Assembly: GCA_963680875.1 (NCBI GenBank)
Contig: OY804579.1
Coordinates: 32,659,804-32,723,803, forward strand
Direction of reading: 5' to 3'
Source: Bathymodiolus brooksi
Lineage: Eukaryota; Mollusca; Bivalvia; Mytilida; Modiolidae
Length of the DNA stretch: 64,000 nucleotides
Shown: positions 28,251 through 41,050 of the stretch, in pieces
Layout of the letters: each line of letters begins with the position of its first letter
How positions within the stretch are numbered: position 1 is the first letter of the stretch
The notes under the pieces: model-generated
Seen by the model: only the letters and a program-made list of their open reading frames with translations
What the model was told of the DNA's origin: nothing
Databases searched by the model: none
Position numbers and translations under genes: made by a program

Positions 28251-30200
28251 GTACATGGTGATATATTAATCTAAGGCTCATCAGAACTAATATAATCTCT
28301 GTACATGGAGATATATTAATCTAAGGCTCATCAGAACTAATATAATCTCTGTACATGGTGATATATTAACCTAAGGCTCATCAGAACTAATATAATCTCT
28401 GTACATGGTGATATATTAATGTAAGGTTCATCAGAACTAATATAATCTCTGTACAGGGAGATATATTAATCTAAGGCTCATCAGAACTAATATAATCTCT
28501 GTACATGGTGATATATTAATCTAAGGCTCATCAGAACTAATATAATCTCTGTACATGGAGATATATTAATCTAAGGCTCATCAGAACTAATATAATCTCT
28601 GTACATGGAGATATATTAATCTAAGGCTCATCAGAACTAATATAATCTCTGTACATGGAGATATATTAATCTAAGATTCATCAGAACTAATATAATCTCT
28701 GTACAGGGAGATATATTAATCTAAGGCTCATGAGAATTAATATAATCACTGTACATGGAGATATATTAATCTAAGGCTCATCAGAACTAATATAATCTCT
28801 GTACATGGAGATATATTAATCTAAGGCTCATCAGAACTAATATAATCTCTGTACATGGAGATATATTAATCTAAGGCTCATCAGAACTAATATAATCTCT
28901 GTACATGGTGATATATTAATCTAAGGCACGTCAGAACTAATATAATCTCTGTACATGGTGATATATTAATCTAAGGCTCATCAGAACTAATATAATCTCT
29001 GTACATGGAGATATATTAATCTAAGGCTCATCAGAACTAATATAATCTCTGTACATGGAGATATATTAATCTAAGGCTCATCAGAACTAATATAATCTCT
29101 GTACATGGAGATATATTAATCTAAGGCTCATCAGAACTAATATAATCTCTGTACATGGTGATATATTAATCTAAGGCTTATCAGAACTAATATAATCTCT
29201 GTACATGGTGATATATTAATCTAAGGCTCATCAGAACTAATATAATCTCTGTACATGGTGATATATTAATCTAAGGCTCATCAGAACTAATATAATCTCT
29301 GTACATGGAGATATATTAATCTAAGGCTCATCAGAACTAATGTAATCTCTGTACATGGAGATATATTAATCTAAGGTTCATCAGAACTAATATAATATCT
29401 GTACAGGGAGATATATTAATCTAAGGCTCATGAGAATTAATACAATCTCTATACATGGAGATATATTAATCTAAGGCTCATCAGAACTAATATAATCTCT
29501 GTACATGGTGATATATTAATCTAAGGGTCATCAGAACTAATATAATCTCTGTACATGGTGATATATTAATCTAAGGCTCATCAGAACTAATATAATCTCT
29601 GTACATGGTCATATATTAATCTAAGGCTCATCAGAACTAATCTAATCTCTGTACATGGAGATATATTAATCTAAGGCTCATCAGAACTAATGTAATCTCT
29701 GTACATGGGGATATATTAATCTAAGGCTCATCAGAACTAATATAATCTCTGTACATGGAGATATATTAATCTAAGGCTCATCAGAACTAATGTAATCTCT
29801 GTACATGGGGATATATTAATCTAAGGCTCATCAGAACTAATATAATCTCTGTACATGGAGATATATTAATCTAAGGCTCATCAGAACTAATATAATCTCT
29901 GTACATGGTGATATATTAATGTAAGGCTCATCACAACTAATATAATCTCTGTACATGGAGATATATTAATCTAAGGCTCATCAGAACTAATATAATCTCT
30001 GTACATGGTGATATATTAATGTAAGGCTCACCAGAACTAATATAATCTCTGCACATGGAGATATATTAATGTAAGGCTCATGAGAATTAATATAATCTCT
30101 GTACATGGAGATATATTAATCTAAGGCTCATCAGAACTAATATAATCTCTGTACATGGAGATATATTAATCTAAAGCTCATCAGAACTAATATAATCTCT
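27851..30200. repeat. 2.3-kb block, copied at about 36201-38500
   Basis: This block recurs at an offset of 8,350 bp. Strong shared markers are ATACATGGAG (29451, 37801), GGCACG (28901, 37251) and the doubled TGTAAT/GGGG pair (29651-29850, 38001-38200). The unfused GGTC and GTAAAG monomers (28101, 28151) show that it derives from the 21151-type unit, not from the fused 24051 unit. At its right end two monomers (30001, 30051) correspond to the single monomer 38351 in the other copy. Confidence 0.85.
29651..29850. repeat. 100-bp (two-monomer) tandem duplication
   Basis: A TGTAATCTCT monomer followed by a GTACATGGGG monomer occurs at 29651-29750 and again at 29751-29850. The same doubled pair is present at 38001-38200, so the duplication happened before the larger block was copied. 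Confidence 0.87.
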
Positions 30201-33200
30201 GTACATGGAGATATATTAATCTAAGGCTCATCAGAACTAATATAATCTCTGTACATGGTGATATATTAACCTAAGGCTCATCAGAACTAATATAATCTCT
30301 GTACATGGTGATATATTAATGTAAGGTTCATCAGAACTAATATAATCTCTGTACAGGGAGATATATTAATCTAAGGCTCATCAGAACTAATATAATCTCT
30401 GTACATGGTGATATATTAATCTAAGGCTCATCAGAACTAATATAATCTCTGTACATGGAGATATATTAATCTAAGGCTCATCAGAACTAATATAATCTCT
30501 GTACATGGAGATATATTAATCTAAGGCTCATCAGAACTAATATAATCTCTGTACATGGAGATATATTAATCTAAGATTCATCAGAACTAATATAATCTCT
30601 GTACAGGGAGATATATTAATCTAAGGCTCATGAGAATTAATATAATCACTGTACATGGAGATATATTAATCTAAGGCTCATCAGAACTAATATAATCTCT
30701 GTACATGGAGATATATTAATCTAAGGCTCATCAGAACTAATATAATCTCTGTACATGGAGATATATTAATCTAAGGCTCATCAGAACTAATATAATCTCT
30801 GTACATGGTGATATATTAATCTAAGGCACGTCAGAACTAATATAATCTCTGTACATGGTGATATATTAATCTAAGGCTCATCAGAACTAATATAATCTCT
30901 GTACATGGAGATATATTAATCTAAGGCTCATCAGAACTAATATAATCTCTGTACATGGAGATATATTAATCTAAGGCTCATCAGAACTAATATAATCTCT
31001 GTACATGGAGATATATTAATCTAAGGCTCATCAGAACTAATATAATCTCTGTACATGGTGATATATTAATCTAAGGCTTATCAGAACTAATATAATCTCT
31101 GTACATGGTGATATATTAATCTAAGGCTCATCAGAACTAATATAATCTCTGTACATGGTGATATATTAATCTAAGGCTCATCAGAACTAATATAATCTCT
31201 GTACATGGAGATATATTAATCTAAGGCTCATCAGAACTAATGTAATCTCTGTACATGGAGATATATTAATCTAAGGTTCATTAGAACTAATATAATATCT
31301 GTACAGGGAGATATATTAATCTAAGGCTCATGAGAATTAATACAATCTCTGTACATGGAGATATATTAATCTAAGGCTCATCAGAACTAATATAATCTCT
31401 GTACATGGTGATATATTAATCTAAGGGTCATCAGAACTAATATAATCTCTGTACATGGTGATATATTAATCTAAGGCTCATCAGAACTAATATAATCTCT
31501 GTACATGGTGATATATTAATCTAAGGCTCATCAGAACTAATCTAATCTCTGTACATGGAGATATATTAATCTAAGGCTCATCAGAACTAATGTAATCTCT
31601 GTACATGGGGATATATTAATCTAAGGCTCATCAGAACTAACATAATCTCTGTACATGGAGATATATTAATCTAAGGCTCATCAGAGCTAATATAATCTCT
31701 GTACATGGAGATATATTAATCTAAGGCTCATCAGAACTAATATAATCTCTGTACATGGTGATATATTAATGTAAGGCTCATCACAACTAATATAATCTCT
31801 GTACATGGAGATATATTAATCTAAGGCTCATCAGAACTAATATAATCTCTGTACATGGTGATATATTAATGTAAGGCTCACCAGAACTAATATAATCTCT
31901 GCACATGGAGATATATTAATGTAAGGCTCATCAGAACTAATATAATCTCTGTACATGGAGATATATTAATCTAAGGCTCATCAGAACTAATATAATCTCT
32001 GTACATGGTGATATATTAATCTAAGGCTCATCAGAACTAATATAATCTATGTACATGGTGATATATTAATGTAAGGCTCATCAGAACTAATATAATCTCT
32101 GTACATGGTGATATATTAATCTAAGGCTCATCAGAACTAATATAATCTCTGTACATGGAGATATATTAATCTAAGGCTCATCAGAACTAATGTAATCTCT
32201 GTACATGGGGATATATTAATCTAAGGCTCATCAGAACTAATATAATCTCTGTACATGGGGATATATTAATCTAAGGCTCATCAGAACTAATATAATCTCT
32301 GTACATGGAGATATATTAATCTAAGGCTCATCAGAGCTAATATAATCTCTGTACATGGAGATATATTAATCTAAGGCTCATCAGAACTAATATAATCTCT
32401 GTACATGGTGATATATTAATGTAAGGCTCATCAGAACTAATATAATCTCTGTACATGGAGATATATTAATCTAAGGCTCATCAGAACTAATATACTCTCT
32501 GTACATGGTGATATATTAACGTAAGGCTCACCAGAACTAATATAATCTCTGCACATGGAGATATATTAATGTAAGGCTCATCAGAAATAATATAATCTCT
32601 GTATATGGAGATATATTAATCTAAGGCTCATCAGAACTAATATAATCTCTGTACATGGTGATATATTAATCTAAGGGTCATCAGAACTAATATAATCTCT
32701 GTACATGGTGATATATTAATCTAAGGCTCATCAGAACTAATATAATCTCTGTACATGGTGATATATTAATCTAAGGCTCATCAGAACTAATATAATCTCT
32801 GTACATGGAGATATATTAATCTAAGGCTCATCAGAACTATTATAATCTCTGTACATGGAGATATATTAATCTAAGGCTCATCAGAACTAATATAATCTCT
32901 GTACATGGAGATATATTAATCTAAGGTTCATCAGAACTAATATAATCTCTGTACAGGGAGATATATTAATCTAAGGCTCATGAGAATTAATATAATCTCT
33001 GTACAGGGAGATATATTAATCTAAGGCTCATCAGAACTAATATAATAGCTGTACATGGAGATATATTAATCTAAGGCTCATCAGAACTAATATAATCTCT
33101 GTACATGGAGATATATTAAGCTAAGGCTCATCAGAACTAATATAATCTCTGTACATGGTGATATATTAATGTAAGGCTCATCAGAACTAATATAATCTCT

Positions 33201-34100
33201 GTACATGGAGATATATTAATCTAAAGCTCATCAAAACTAATATAATCTCTGTACATGGAGATATATTAATCTAAGGCTCATCAGAACTAATAAAACCTCT
33301 GTACATGGTGATATATTAATCTAAGGCTCATCAGAACTAATATAATCTCTGTACATGGTGATATATTAATGTAAGGCTCATCAGAACTAATATAATCTCT
33401 GTACATGGTCATATATTAATGTAAGGCTCATCAGAACTAATATAATCTCTGTACATGGTGATATATTAATCTAAGGGTCATCAGAACTAATATAATCTCT
33501 GTACATGGTGATATATTAATCTAGGGCTCATCAGAACTAATATAATCTCTGTACATGGTGATATATTAATCTAAAGCTCATCAGAACTAATATAATCTCT
33601 GTACATGGAGATATATTAATCTAAGGCTCATCAGAACTAATGTAATCTCTGTACATGGAGATATATTAATCTAAGGCTCATCAGAACTAATATAATCTCT
33701 GTACATGGTGATATATTAATGTAAGGCTCACCAGAACTAATATAATCTCTCTACATGGAGATATATTAATCTAAAGCTCATCAAAACTAATATTATCTCT
33801 GTACATGGAGATATATTAATCTAAGGCTCATCAGAACTAATAAAACCTCTGTACATGGTGATATATTAATCTAAGGCTCATCAGAACTAATATAATCTCT
33901 GTACATGGTGATATATTAATGTAAGGCTCATCACAACTAATATATTCTCTGTACATGGTCATATATTAATGTAAGGCTCATCAGAACTAATATAATCTCT
34001 GTACATGGAGATATATTAATGTAAAGCTCATCAGAACTAATATAATCTCTGTACATGGAGATATATTAATGTAATGCACATCAGAACTAATATAATCTCT
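30201..34100. repeat. Second copy of the 3.8-kb block
   Basis: This is the partner of 24451-28250, with 30251 onward also matching 28351 onward at 1,900 bp until about 31600. A private CTAGGGCTCA appears at 33501 and is shared only with 36001. The right part (31601-34100) was then duplicated in tandem. The preceding stretch 30051-30200 is a rearranged junction: GCACATGG combined with TGAGAATTAA at 30051, then CTAAAG at 30151. Confidence 0.86.
31601..34100. repeat. 2,500-bp tandem unit, copy 1 (50 monomers)
   Basis: This unit is immediately followed by a nearly identical copy at 34101-36600. Paired markers are TATACTCTCT (32451, 34951), TTAAC with CCAG (32501, 35001), TCAGAAATAA (32551, 35051), TATAATAGCT (33001, 35501) and CTAGGGCTCA (33501, 36001). 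The private CTAGGG change shared by both copies shows that it arose before the duplication. Confidence 0.94.
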
Positions 34101-36600
34101 GTACATGGTGATATATTAATCTAAGGCTCATCAGAACTAACATAATCTCTGTACATGGAGATATATTAATCTAAGGCTCATCAGAGCTAATATAATCTCT
34201 GTACATGGAGATATATTAATCTAAGGCTCATCAGAACTAATATAATCTCTGTACATGGTGATATATTAATGTAAGGCTCATCACAACTAATATAATCTCT
34301 GTACATGGAGATATATTAATCTAAGGCTCATCAGAACTAATATAATCTCTGTACATGGTGATATATTAATGTAAGGCTCACCAGAACTAATATAATCTCT
34401 GCACATGGAGATATATTAATGTAAGGCTCATCAGAACTAATATAATCTCTGTACATGGAGATATATTAATCTAAGGCTCATCAGAACTAATATAATCTCT
34501 GTACATGGTGATATATTAATCTAAGGCTCATCAGAACTAATATAATCTATGTACATGGTGATATATTAATGTAAGGCTCATCAGAACTAATATAATCTCT
34601 GTACATGGTGATATATTAATCTAAGGCTCATCAGAACTAATATAATCTCTGTACATGGAGATATATTAATCTAAGGCTCATCAGAACTAATGTAATCTCT
34701 GTACATGGGGATATATTAATCTAAGGCTCATCAGAACTAATATAATCTCTGTACATGGGGATATATTAATCTAAGGCTCATCAGAACTAATATAATCTCT
34801 GTACATGGAGATATATTAATCTAAGGCTCATCAGAGCTAATATAATCTCTGTACATGGAGATATATTAATCTAAGGCTCATCAGAACTAATATAATCTCT
34901 GTACATGGTGATATATTAATGTAAGGCTCATCAGAACTAATATAATCTCTGTACATGGAGATATATTAATCTAAGGCTCATCAGAACTAATATACTCTCT
35001 GTACATGGTGATATATTAACGTAAGGCTCACCAGAACTAATATAATCTCTGCACATGGAGATATATTAATGTAAGGCTCATCAGAAATAATATAATCTCT
35101 GTATATGGAGATATATTAATCTAAGGCTCATCAGAACTAATATAATCTCTGTACATGGTGATATATTAATCTAAGGGTCATCAGAACTAATATAATCTCT
35201 GTACATGGTGATATATTAATCTAAGGCTCATCAGAACTAATATAATCTCTGTACATGGTGATATATTAATCTAAGGCTCATCAGAACTAATATAATCTCT
35301 GTACATGGAGATATATTAATCTAAGGCTCATCAGAACTATTATAATCTCTGTACATGGAGATATATTAATCTAAGGCTCATCAGAACTAATATAATCTCT
35401 GTACATGGAGATATATTAATCTAAGGTTCATCAGAACTAATATAATCTCTGTACAGGGAGATATATTAATCTAAGGCTCATGAGAATTAATATAATCTCT
35501 GTACAGGGAGATATATTAATCTAAGGCTCATCAGAACTAATATAATAGCTGTACATGGAGATATATTAATCTAAGGCTCATCAGAACTAATATAATCTCT
35601 GTACATGGAGATATATTAAGCTAAGGCTCATCAGAACTAATATAATCTCTGTACATGGTGATATATTAATGTAAGGCTCATCAGAACTAATATAATCTCT
35701 GTACATGGAGATATATTAATCTAAAGCTCATCAAAACTAATATAATCTCTGTACATGGAGATATATTAATCTAAGGCTCATCAGAACTAATAAAACCTCT
35801 GTACATGGTGATATATTAATCTAAGGCTCATCAGAACTAATATAATCTCTGTACATGGTGATATATTAATGTAAGGCTCATCAGAACTAATATAATCTCT
35901 GTACATGGTCATATATTAATGTAAGGCTCATCAGAACTAATATAATCTCTGTACATGGTGATATATTAATCTAAGGGTCATCAGAACTAATATAATCTCT
36001 GTACATGGTGATATATTAATCTAGGGCTCATCAGAACTAATATAATCTCTGTACATGGTGATATATTAATCTAAAGCTCATCAGAACTAATATAATCTCT
36101 GTACATGGAGATATATTAATCTAAGGCTCATCAGAACTAATGTAATCTCTGTACATGGAGATATATTAATCTAAGGCTCATCAGAACTAATATAATCTCT
36201 GTACATGGTGATATATTAATGTAAGGCTCACCAGAACTAATATAATCTCTCTACATGGAGATATATTAATCTAAAGCTCATCAAAACTAATATTATCTCT
36301 GTACATGGAGATATATTAATCTAAGGCTCATCAGAACTAATAAAACCTCTGTACATGGTGATATATTAATCTAAGGCTCATCAGAACTAATATAATCTCT
36401 GTACATGGTGATATATTAATGTAAGGCTCATCACAACTAATATATTCTCTGTACATGGTCATATATTAATGTAAGGCTCATCAGAACTAATATAATCTCT
36501 GTACATGGAGATATATTAATGTAAAGCTCATCAGAACTAATATAATCTCTGTACATGGAGATATATTAATGTAATGCACATCAGAACTAATATAATCTCT
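34101..36600. repeat. 2,500-bp tandem unit, copy 2
   Basis: This copy begins in a hybrid monomer: 34101 has a GGTG front, as in the monomer that normally follows GTAATGCACA, and a CATAATCTCT rear, as in 31601, which begins GTACATGGGG. The crossover is therefore confined to monomer positions 10-40. I saw no difference from copy 1 beyond the junction monomer at the markers compared, so the duplication is recent. Confidence 0.94.
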
Positions 36601-38550
36601 GTACATGGTGATATATTAATCTAAGGCTCATCAGAACTAATATAATCTCTGTACATGGAGATATATTAATCTAAGGCTCATCAGAACTAATATAATCTCT
36701 GTACATGGTGATATATTAACCTAAGGCTCATCAGAACTAATATAATCTCTGTACATGGTGATATATTAATGTAAGGTTCATCAGAACTAATATAATCTCT
36801 GTACAGGGAGATATATTAATCTAAGGCTCATCAGAACTAATATAATCTCTGTACATGGTGATATATTAATCTAAGGCTCATCAGAACTAATATAATCTCT
36901 GTACATGGAGATATATTAATCTAAGGCTCATCAGAACTAATATAATCTCTGTACATGGAGATATATTAATCTAAGGCTCATCAGAACTAATATAATCTCT
37001 GTACATGGAGATATATTAATCTAAGATTCATCAGAACTAATATAATCTCTGTACAGGGAGATATATTAATCTAAGGCTCATGAGAATTAATATAATCACT
37101 GTACATGGAGATATATTAATCTAAGGCTCATCAGAACTAATATAATCTCTGTACATGGAGATATATTAATCTAAGGCTCATCAGAACTAATATAATCTCT
37201 GTACATGGAGATATATTAATCTAAGGCTCATCAGAACTAATATAATCTCTGTACATGGTGATATATTAATCTAAGGCACGTCAGAACTAATATAATCTCT
37301 GTACATGGTGATATATTAATCTAAGGCTCATCAGAACTAATATAATCTCTGTACATGGAGATATATTAATCTAAGGCTCATCAGAACTAATATAATCTCT
37401 GTACATGGAGATATATTAATCTAAGGCTCATCAGAACTAATATAATCTCTGTACATGGAGATATATTAATCTAAGGCTCATCAGAACTAATATAATCTCT
37501 GTACATGGTGATATATTAATCTAAGGCTTATCAGAACTAATATAATCTCTGTACATGGTGATATATTAATCTAAGGCTCATCAGAACTAATATAATCTCT
37601 GTACATGGTGATATATTAATCTAAGGCTCATCAGAACTAATATAATCTCTGTACATGGAGATATATTAATCTAAGGCTCATCAGAACTAATGTAATCTCT
37701 GTACATGGAGATATATTAATCTAAGGTTCATCAGAACTAATATAATATCTGTACAGGGAGATATATTAATCTAAGGCTCATGAGAATTAATACAATCTCT
37801 ATACATGGAGATATATTAATCTAAGGCTCATCAGAACTAATATAATCTCTGTACATGGTGATATATTAATCTAAGGGTCATCAGAACTAATATAATCTCT
37901 GTACATGGTGATATATTAATCTAAGGCTCATCAGAACTAATATAATCTCTGTACATGGTGATATATTAATCTAAGGCTCATCAGAACTAATCTAATCTCT
38001 GTACATGGAGATATATTAATCTAAGGCTCATCAGAACTAATGTAATCTCTGTACATGGGGATATATTAATCTAAGGCTCATCAGAACTAATATAATCTCT
38101 GTACATGGAGATATATTAATCTAAGGCTCATCAGAACTAATGTAATCTCTGTACATGGGGATATATTAATCTAAGGCTCATCAGAACTAATATAATCTCT
38201 GTACATGGAGATATATTAATCTAAGGCTCATCAGAACTAATATAATCTCTGTACATGGTGATATATTAATGTAAGGCTCATCACAACTAATATAATCTCT
38301 GTACATGGAGATATATTAATCTAAGGCTCATCAGAACTAATATAATCTCTGTACATGGTGATATATTAATGTAAGGCTCATGAGAATTAATATAATCTCT
38401 GTACATGGAGATATATTAATCTAAGGCTCATCAGAACTAATATAATCTCTGTACATGGAGATATATTAATCTAAAGCTCATCAGAACTAATATAATCTCT
38501 GTACATGGAGATATATTAATCTAAGGCTCATCAGAACTAATATAATCTCT
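36601..38550. repeat. Copy of 28251-30250
   Basis: The order resumes that of the earlier block after the 2,500-bp pair: GGCACG (37251), GGCTTA (37501), ATACATGGAG (37801), TCTAAT (37951) and the doubled TGTAAT/GGGG pair. At 38351 a GGTG/GTAAGG front is joined to a TGAGAATTAA rear, fusing the equivalents of 30001 and 30051 and changing the offset from 8,350 to 8,300 bp. Confidence 0.85.
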
Positions 38551-39250
38551 GTACATGGTGATGTATTAATGTAAGGCTCATCAGAACTAATATAATCTCT
38601 GTACATGGAGATATATTAATCTAAGGCTCATCAAAACTAATATAATCTCTGTACATGGAGATATATTAATCTAAGGCTCATCAGAACTAATAAAACCTCT
38701 GTACATTGTGATATATTAATCTAAGGCTCATCAGAACTAATATAATCTCTGTACATGGTGATATATTAATGTAAGGCTCATCAGAACTAATATAATCTCT
38801 GTACATGGTCATATATTAATGTAATGCTCATCAGAACTAATATAATCTCTGTACATGGTGATATATTAATCTAAGGGTCATCAGAACTAATATAATCTCT
38901 GCACATGGTGATATATTAATCTAAGGCTCATCAGAACTAATATAATCTTTGTACATGGTGATATATTAATCTAAGGCTCATCAGAACTAATATAATCTCT
39001 GTACATGGAGATATATTAATCTAAGGCTCATCAGAACTAATGTAATCTCTGTACATGGAGATATATTAATGTAATGCACATCAGAACTAATATAATCTCT
39101 GTACATGGTGATATATTAATGTAAGGCTCATCAGAACTAATATAATCTCTGTACATGGAGATATATTAATCTAAGGCTCATCAGAACTAATAAAACCTCT
39201 GTACATGGTGATATATTAATCTAAGGCTCATCAGAACTAATATAATCTCT
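38551..39250. repeat. 700-bp tandem unit, copy 1 (14 monomers)
   Basis: This 14-monomer unit is duplicated at 39251-39950. Paired private markers are ATGTATTAAT (38551, 39251), GTACATTGTG (38701, 39401), GCACATGGTG ending TATAATCTTT (38901, 39601), GTAATGCACA (39051, 39751) and TAAAACCTCT (38651 and 39151; 39351 and 39851). One difference is GTAATGCTCA at 38801 against GTAAGGCTCA at 39501. Confidence 0.94.
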
Positions 39251-39950
39251 GTACATGGTGATGTATTAATGTAAGGCTCATCAGAACTAATATAATCTCT
39301 GTACATGGAGATATATTAATCTAAGGCTCATCAAAACTAATATAATCTCTGTACATGGAGATATATTAATCTAAGGCTCATCAGAACTAATAAAACCTCT
39401 GTACATTGTGATATATTAATCTAAGGCTCATCAGAACTAATATAATCTCTGTACATGGTGATATATTAATGTAAGGCTCATCAGAACTAATATAATCTCT
39501 GTACATGGTCATATATTAATGTAAGGCTCATCAGAACTAATATAATCTCTGTACATGGTGATATATTAATCTAAGGGTCATCAGAACTAATATAATCTCT
39601 GCACATGGTGATATATTAATCTAAGGCTCATCAGAACTAATATAATCTTTGTACATGGTGATATATTAATCTAAGGCTCATCAGAACTAATATAATCTCT
39701 GTACATGGAGATATATTAATCTAAGGCTCATCAGAACTAATGTAATCTCTGTACATGGAGATATATTAATGTAATGCACATCAGAACTAATATAATCTCT
39801 GTACATGGTGATATATTAATGTAAGGCTCATCAGAACTAATATAATCTCTGTACATGGAGATATATTAATCTAAGGCTCATCAGAACTAATAAAACCTCT
39901 GTACATGGTGATATATTAATCTAAGGCTCATCAGAACTAATATAATCTCT
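39251..39950. repeat. 700-bp tandem unit, copy 2
   Basis: This copy follows copy 1 directly and matches it monomer for monomer except at the 39501/38801 pair. The next monomer (39951) has ATATATTAAT with TCACAACTAA instead of ATGTATTAAT, ending the repetition. Confidence 0.94.
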
Positions 39951-41050
39951 GTACATGGTGATATATTAATGTAAGGCTCATCACAACTAATATAATCTCT
40001 GTACATGGTGATATATTAATGTAAGGCTCATCAGAACTAATATAATCTCTGTACATGGAGATATATTAATGTAAAGCTCATCAGAACTAATATAATCTCT
40101 GTACATGGAGATATATTAATGTAATGCACATCAGAACTAATATAATCTCTGTACATGGTGATATATTAATCTAAGGCTCATCAGAACTAATATAATCTCT
40201 GTACATGTAGATATATTAATCTAAGGCTCATCAGAACTAATATAATCTCTGTACATGGTGATATATTAATCTAAGGCTCATCAGAACTAATATAATCTCT
40301 GTACATGGTGATATATTAATCTAAGGCTCATCAGAACTAATATAATCTCTGTACATGGTGATATATTAATGTAAGGTTCATCAGAACTAATATAATCTCT
40401 GTACAGGGAGATATATTAATCTAAGGCTCATCAGAACTAATATAATCTCTGTACATGGTGATATATTAATCTAAGGCTCATCAGAACTAATATAATCTCT
40501 GTACATGGAGATATATTAATCTAAGGCTCATCAGAACTAATATAATCTCTGTACATGGAGATATATTAATCTAAGGCTCATCAGAACTAATATAATCTCT
40601 GTACATGGTGATATATTAATGTAAGGTTCATCAGAACTAATATAATCTCTGTACAGGGAGATATATTAATCTAAGGCTCATGAGAATTAATATAATCTCT
40701 GTACATGGAGATATATTAATCTAAGGCTCATCAGAACTAATATAATCTCTGTACAAGGAGATATATTAATCTAAGGCTCATCAGAACTAATATAACCTCT
40801 GTACATGGAGATATATTAATCTAAAGCTCATCAGAACTAATAAAACCTCTGTACATGGTGATATATTAATCTAAGGCTCATCAGAACTAATATAATCTCT
40901 GTACATGGTGATATATTAATGTAAGGCTCATCACAACTAATATAATCTCTGTACATGGTGATATATTAATGTAAGGCTCATCAGAACTAATATAATCTCT
41001 GTACATGGAGATATATTAATGTAAGGCTCATCAGAACTAATATAATCTCT
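39951..41050. repeat. Transition segment between first- and second-half subfamilies
   Basis: Twenty-two monomers show unusual combinations. The GGTC monomer of cassette A is replaced by GGTG with GTAAGG (40001). 40201 has the private GTACATGTAG. GGTTCA followed by GTACAGGG occurs twice 250 bp apart (40351, 40601), the second time before TGAGAATTAA. 40751 has GTACAAGGAG ending TATAACCTCT, and 40801 joins CTAAAG to TAAAACCTCT. I see no long match to other parts of the window. Downstream the array belongs to the second subfamily. Confidence 0.72.
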
